Assembly (NCBI GenBank): GCA_023255415.1
Contig: JALRIN010000070.1
Coordinates: forward strand, 1-5,402
DNA: 5,402 nt
Reading direction: 5' to 3'
DNA from: Cypionkella sp.
GTDB taxonomy: Bacteria; Pseudomonadota; Alphaproteobacteria; Rhodobacterales; Rhodobacteraceae
Shown here in pieces: positions 4,525 through 5,402 of this stretch. How positions within the stretch are numbered: position 1 is the stretch's first letter; the number at the start of each line of letters is the position of its first letter. A model generated the notes under the pieces. It did no database searches and had not been told where the DNA came from. It worked only from the letters and a program-made list of their open reading frames with translations. A program made the position numbers and the translations under genes.

Positions 4525-5402
4525 TGGCGATGGCGATCGGTGGGCCTGCCACGGATGCACTGTGGATCTCGGGGTTTTTGGCCGCCGCCGCCGCTGATCT
4601 GGGGGCGGCGCGCAATACACAGCTGGCTTACGGCCGTGATCTGTTGGATTTTCTGGGCTGGCTGGAACGGCGGGCCGCTGGGCTTGCCACCGCCAGCCGC
4701 GCCGATGTCGAAGATTATCTGATCTATTGCGAGGCTCAGGGCCTGTCCAAAGCCACCCGCGCGCGCAGACTTTCCGCGATCCGCCAGCTTTACCGCTTTG
4801 CACTGGAAGAGGGCTGGCGCAAGGAAAACCCTGCCTTGCAGCTGAAAGGCCCGGGTGCGGCGAAATCCCTGCCCAAAACCCTTAGCCTGGCCGAGGTTGA
4901 CCGGATTTTGGCGGCGGCGGCCGAATATGGCCGCAGCCCTGCCGACCGCTTGCGCAATCGCGCGCTGTTGAACCTGCTTTATGCCACCGGCATGCGGGTC
5001 TCGGAATTGGTCACCCTGCCTTTGGCTGCGGTGCGCGGCGATCCGCAGATGATCTTGGTCAAGGGCAAGGGCGATAAGGAACGGCTGGTGCCTTTGTCTC
5101 CCCCTGCCCGAGAAGCGCTGCGCGATTGGCTGGCACATCTGGACACCGAGGCCGAGGCCGCGCGCAAAGCTGGCAAACCCGCATCAAAGTTCCTGTTTGC
5201 CGGATCAGGGGCCGAGGGACATTTGACGCGGCAGCATTTTTATCTACTGATCAAAGACATCGCGGTGGCGGGGGGGGTGTCGCCAGCTTTGGTGACGCCG
5301 CACACCCTGCGCCACGCCTTTGCCACCCATCTACTGGCAGGTGGCGCCGACCTGATGGTGATCCAGACTTTGCTCGGTCATGCCGATGTCGCCACCACCG
5401 AG
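4524..5402 (+). CDS. xerD: Tyrosine recombinase XerD, C-terminus cut by the right edge
   Basis: XerD with XerC resolves chromosome dimers at dif under FtsK control. There are 293 codons in the window. The N-terminal core-binding (SAM-like) domain covers about 12-98, with NTQLAYGRDLLDFLGWLE and RARRLSAIRQLYRFALEEG. The catalytic domain follows from about 118. Catalytic residues seen are R158 (ATGMRVSEL), K182 (VKGKGDKERLVPL), H260 and R263 (TPHTLRHAFATHLL) and H286 (LLGHADVATTE). By the family's H-to-Y spacing of nine, the nucleophilic tyrosine would be residue 295, two codons past the edge. The start ATG shares its A with the TGA stop of the upstream gene (TGATG), and no strong ribosome binding site is seen. 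XerC or a phage-type integrase is less likely given the intact Xer-type motifs and chromosomal housekeeping neighbours. Confidence 0.92.
   Translation, partial: MAMAIGGPATDALWISGFLAAAAADLGAARNTQLAYGRDLLDFLGWLERRAAGLATASRADVEDYLIYCEAQGLSKATRARRLSAIRQLYRFALEEGWRKENPALQLKGPGAAKSLPKTLSLAEVDRILAAAAEYGRSPADRLRNRALLNLLYATGMRVSELVTLPLAAVRGDPQMILVKGKGDKERLVPLSPPAREALRDWLAHLDTEAEAARKAGKPASKFLFAGSGAEGHLTRQHFYLLIKDIAVAGGVSPALVTPHTLRHAFATHLLAGGADLMVIQTLLGHADVATTE
5270..5277 (+). repeat. Eight-base G homopolymer in xerD
   Basis: Eight consecutive G spanning the codons of A-G-G-V (about residues 249-252), just before the HxxR catalytic motif. The frame is intact in this sequence. Confidence 0.95.

Noticed and set aside
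4578..4592. GCC trinucleotide run near the xerD 5' end
   Set aside because: Simply encodes an alanine stretch in XerD residues 20-24; normal for GC-rich coding DNA.
4410..5138. 242-codon open frame on the minus strand opposite the end of the exported protein gene and xerD
   Set aside because: Shadow of two coding frames; rich in Q, R and H, no motif, no ribosome binding site noted. XerD catalytic residues on the other strand explain the sequence.
4524..5402. Phage or genomic-island integrase beside an attachment site
   Set aside because: The protein has Xer-type motifs and length and lies in a housekeeping neighbourhood (aroK, aroB, tgt). No tRNA gene, direct-repeat boundary or phage gene is seen.

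Overview
The window looks like chromosomal DNA from an alphaproteobacterium, most likely Rhodobacteraceae (Rhodobacter/Paracoccus/Ruegeria relatives). The basis is a GC-rich sequence with strong G/C third-position bias, alphaproteobacterial-type Tgt, AroB, AroK and XerD sequences, and the arrangement of aroK-aroB divergent from an xerD operon. This assignment is inference from motifs and recalled family sequences; no search was run. I see no mobile element, CRISPR array, rRNA or tRNA gene. Coding density is very high, and the longest gap between genes is 192 bases.

Layout from left to right. (1) The first 86 codons of tgt (queuosine tRNA modification) run leftwards and leave the window. (2) An 87-base divergent intergenic region follows, carrying a 6+6 base dyad. 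(3) A rightward TetR-family regulator has a BetI-like C-terminal region. (4) Its stop codon abuts the stop codon of the convergent aroB; the two stops form TGATCA at the tip of a GC-rich imperfect hairpin that may be a shared transcription end. (5) aroB (3-dehydroquinate synthase) and aroK (shikimate kinase) form a leftward operon with one base between them. (6) A 192-base AT-richer divergent control region holds a perfect TATAAT box, a palindrome near the expected transcription start, and a possible hairpin over a ribosome binding site. (7) A rightward cluster has three overlapping genes: a 44-residue single-span membrane microprotein, a 528-residue exported, probably helical-repeat protein of unknown function, and xerD (tyrosine recombinase for chromosome dimer resolution), which leaves the window two codons before its expected catalytic tyrosine.

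Functionally, aroB and aroK supply steps 2 and 5 of the shikimate pathway. The rightward cluster links two uncharacterised envelope proteins to XerD by overlapping reading frames (11 bases and 1 base). That linkage is the least explained part of the window. I do not see convincing evidence of a new defence, mobile or biosynthetic system. The best leads are the unknown envelope pair, a ten-G tract across the aroK glycine motif, and the hairpin on the convergent stops.
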